Shown in pieces: positions 5,574 to 5,672 of a stretch of 5,672 nt of DNA; position 1 is the first letter of the stretch, and each line of letters opens with the position of its first letter. This DNA is from Eubacteriales bacterium (GTDB taxonomy: Bacteria > Bacillota > Clostridia > Lachnospirales > Lachnospiraceae), in NCBI GenBank assembly GCA_030536565.1, contig JAUNPT010000141.1, positions 1-5,672 on the forward strand, in the 5' to 3' direction. The notes beneath the pieces were generated by a model. It worked only from the letters and a program-made list of their open reading frames with translations. It had not been told where the DNA came from and ran no database searches. Position numbers and translations under genes: made by a program.

Positions 5574-5672
5574 TAAAATATGGAAATTGTATTTTGATTG
5601 TACAGAAAGCTAATGAAATTGTATATTAAAAGCTTAAAAATTTTGAGAAAATTGGAAAATTCTTTTTAGTTA

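Overview
The window looks like a chromosomal core region of a low-GC Firmicute, most likely a clostridium of the Lachnospiraceae type. The reasons are a DnaD/DnaB-like primosome protein next to a DnaI-like helicase loader, a long (394-residue) PRPP synthetase of the kind I associate with that group, strong AGGAGG-type ribosome binding sites and AT-rich intergenic DNA. The family assignment is inference; no rRNA or other marker is present. I see no mobile element, CRISPR array, tRNA or rRNA.

Layout: positions 1-168 hold the 3' end of a plus-strand gene whose product ends in a low-complexity acidic tail. It converges on four minus-strand genes. Read in their own direction these are murC (5378-3999, cell wall), dnaD/dnaB-like (3697-2612), dnaI-like (2591-1584) and prs (1463-279), ending in a strong rho-independent terminator at 198-241. 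dnaD and dnaI are 20 bp apart and form an operon. prs has a good promoter of its own, but I see no convincing terminator between dnaI and prs, so read-through is possible. murC has its own promoter and probably its own terminator.

The most notable element is the 301-bp gap between murC and dnaD. It holds four perfect DnaA boxes (TTATCCACA on the minus strand) in two abutting head-to-tail pairs, plus several degenerate boxes and an A/T-rich stretch between the pairs. One pair lies just upstream of an extended -10 promoter for dnaD-dnaI. The other pair is built into the putative murC terminator. This suggests that the initiator DnaA controls, or is titrated at, the operon that supplies primosome and helicase-loading proteins. 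A secondary or unusual origin is a less likely reading.

Together the genes cover replication initiation (DnaD/DnaB-like protein and DnaI load the replicative helicase), nucleotide precursor supply (Prs makes PRPP) and the first amino-acid addition in peptidoglycan synthesis (MurC). The last 250 bp are AT-rich and contain the murC promoter and a possible divergent plus-strand promoter with palindromes and one near-match DnaA box.
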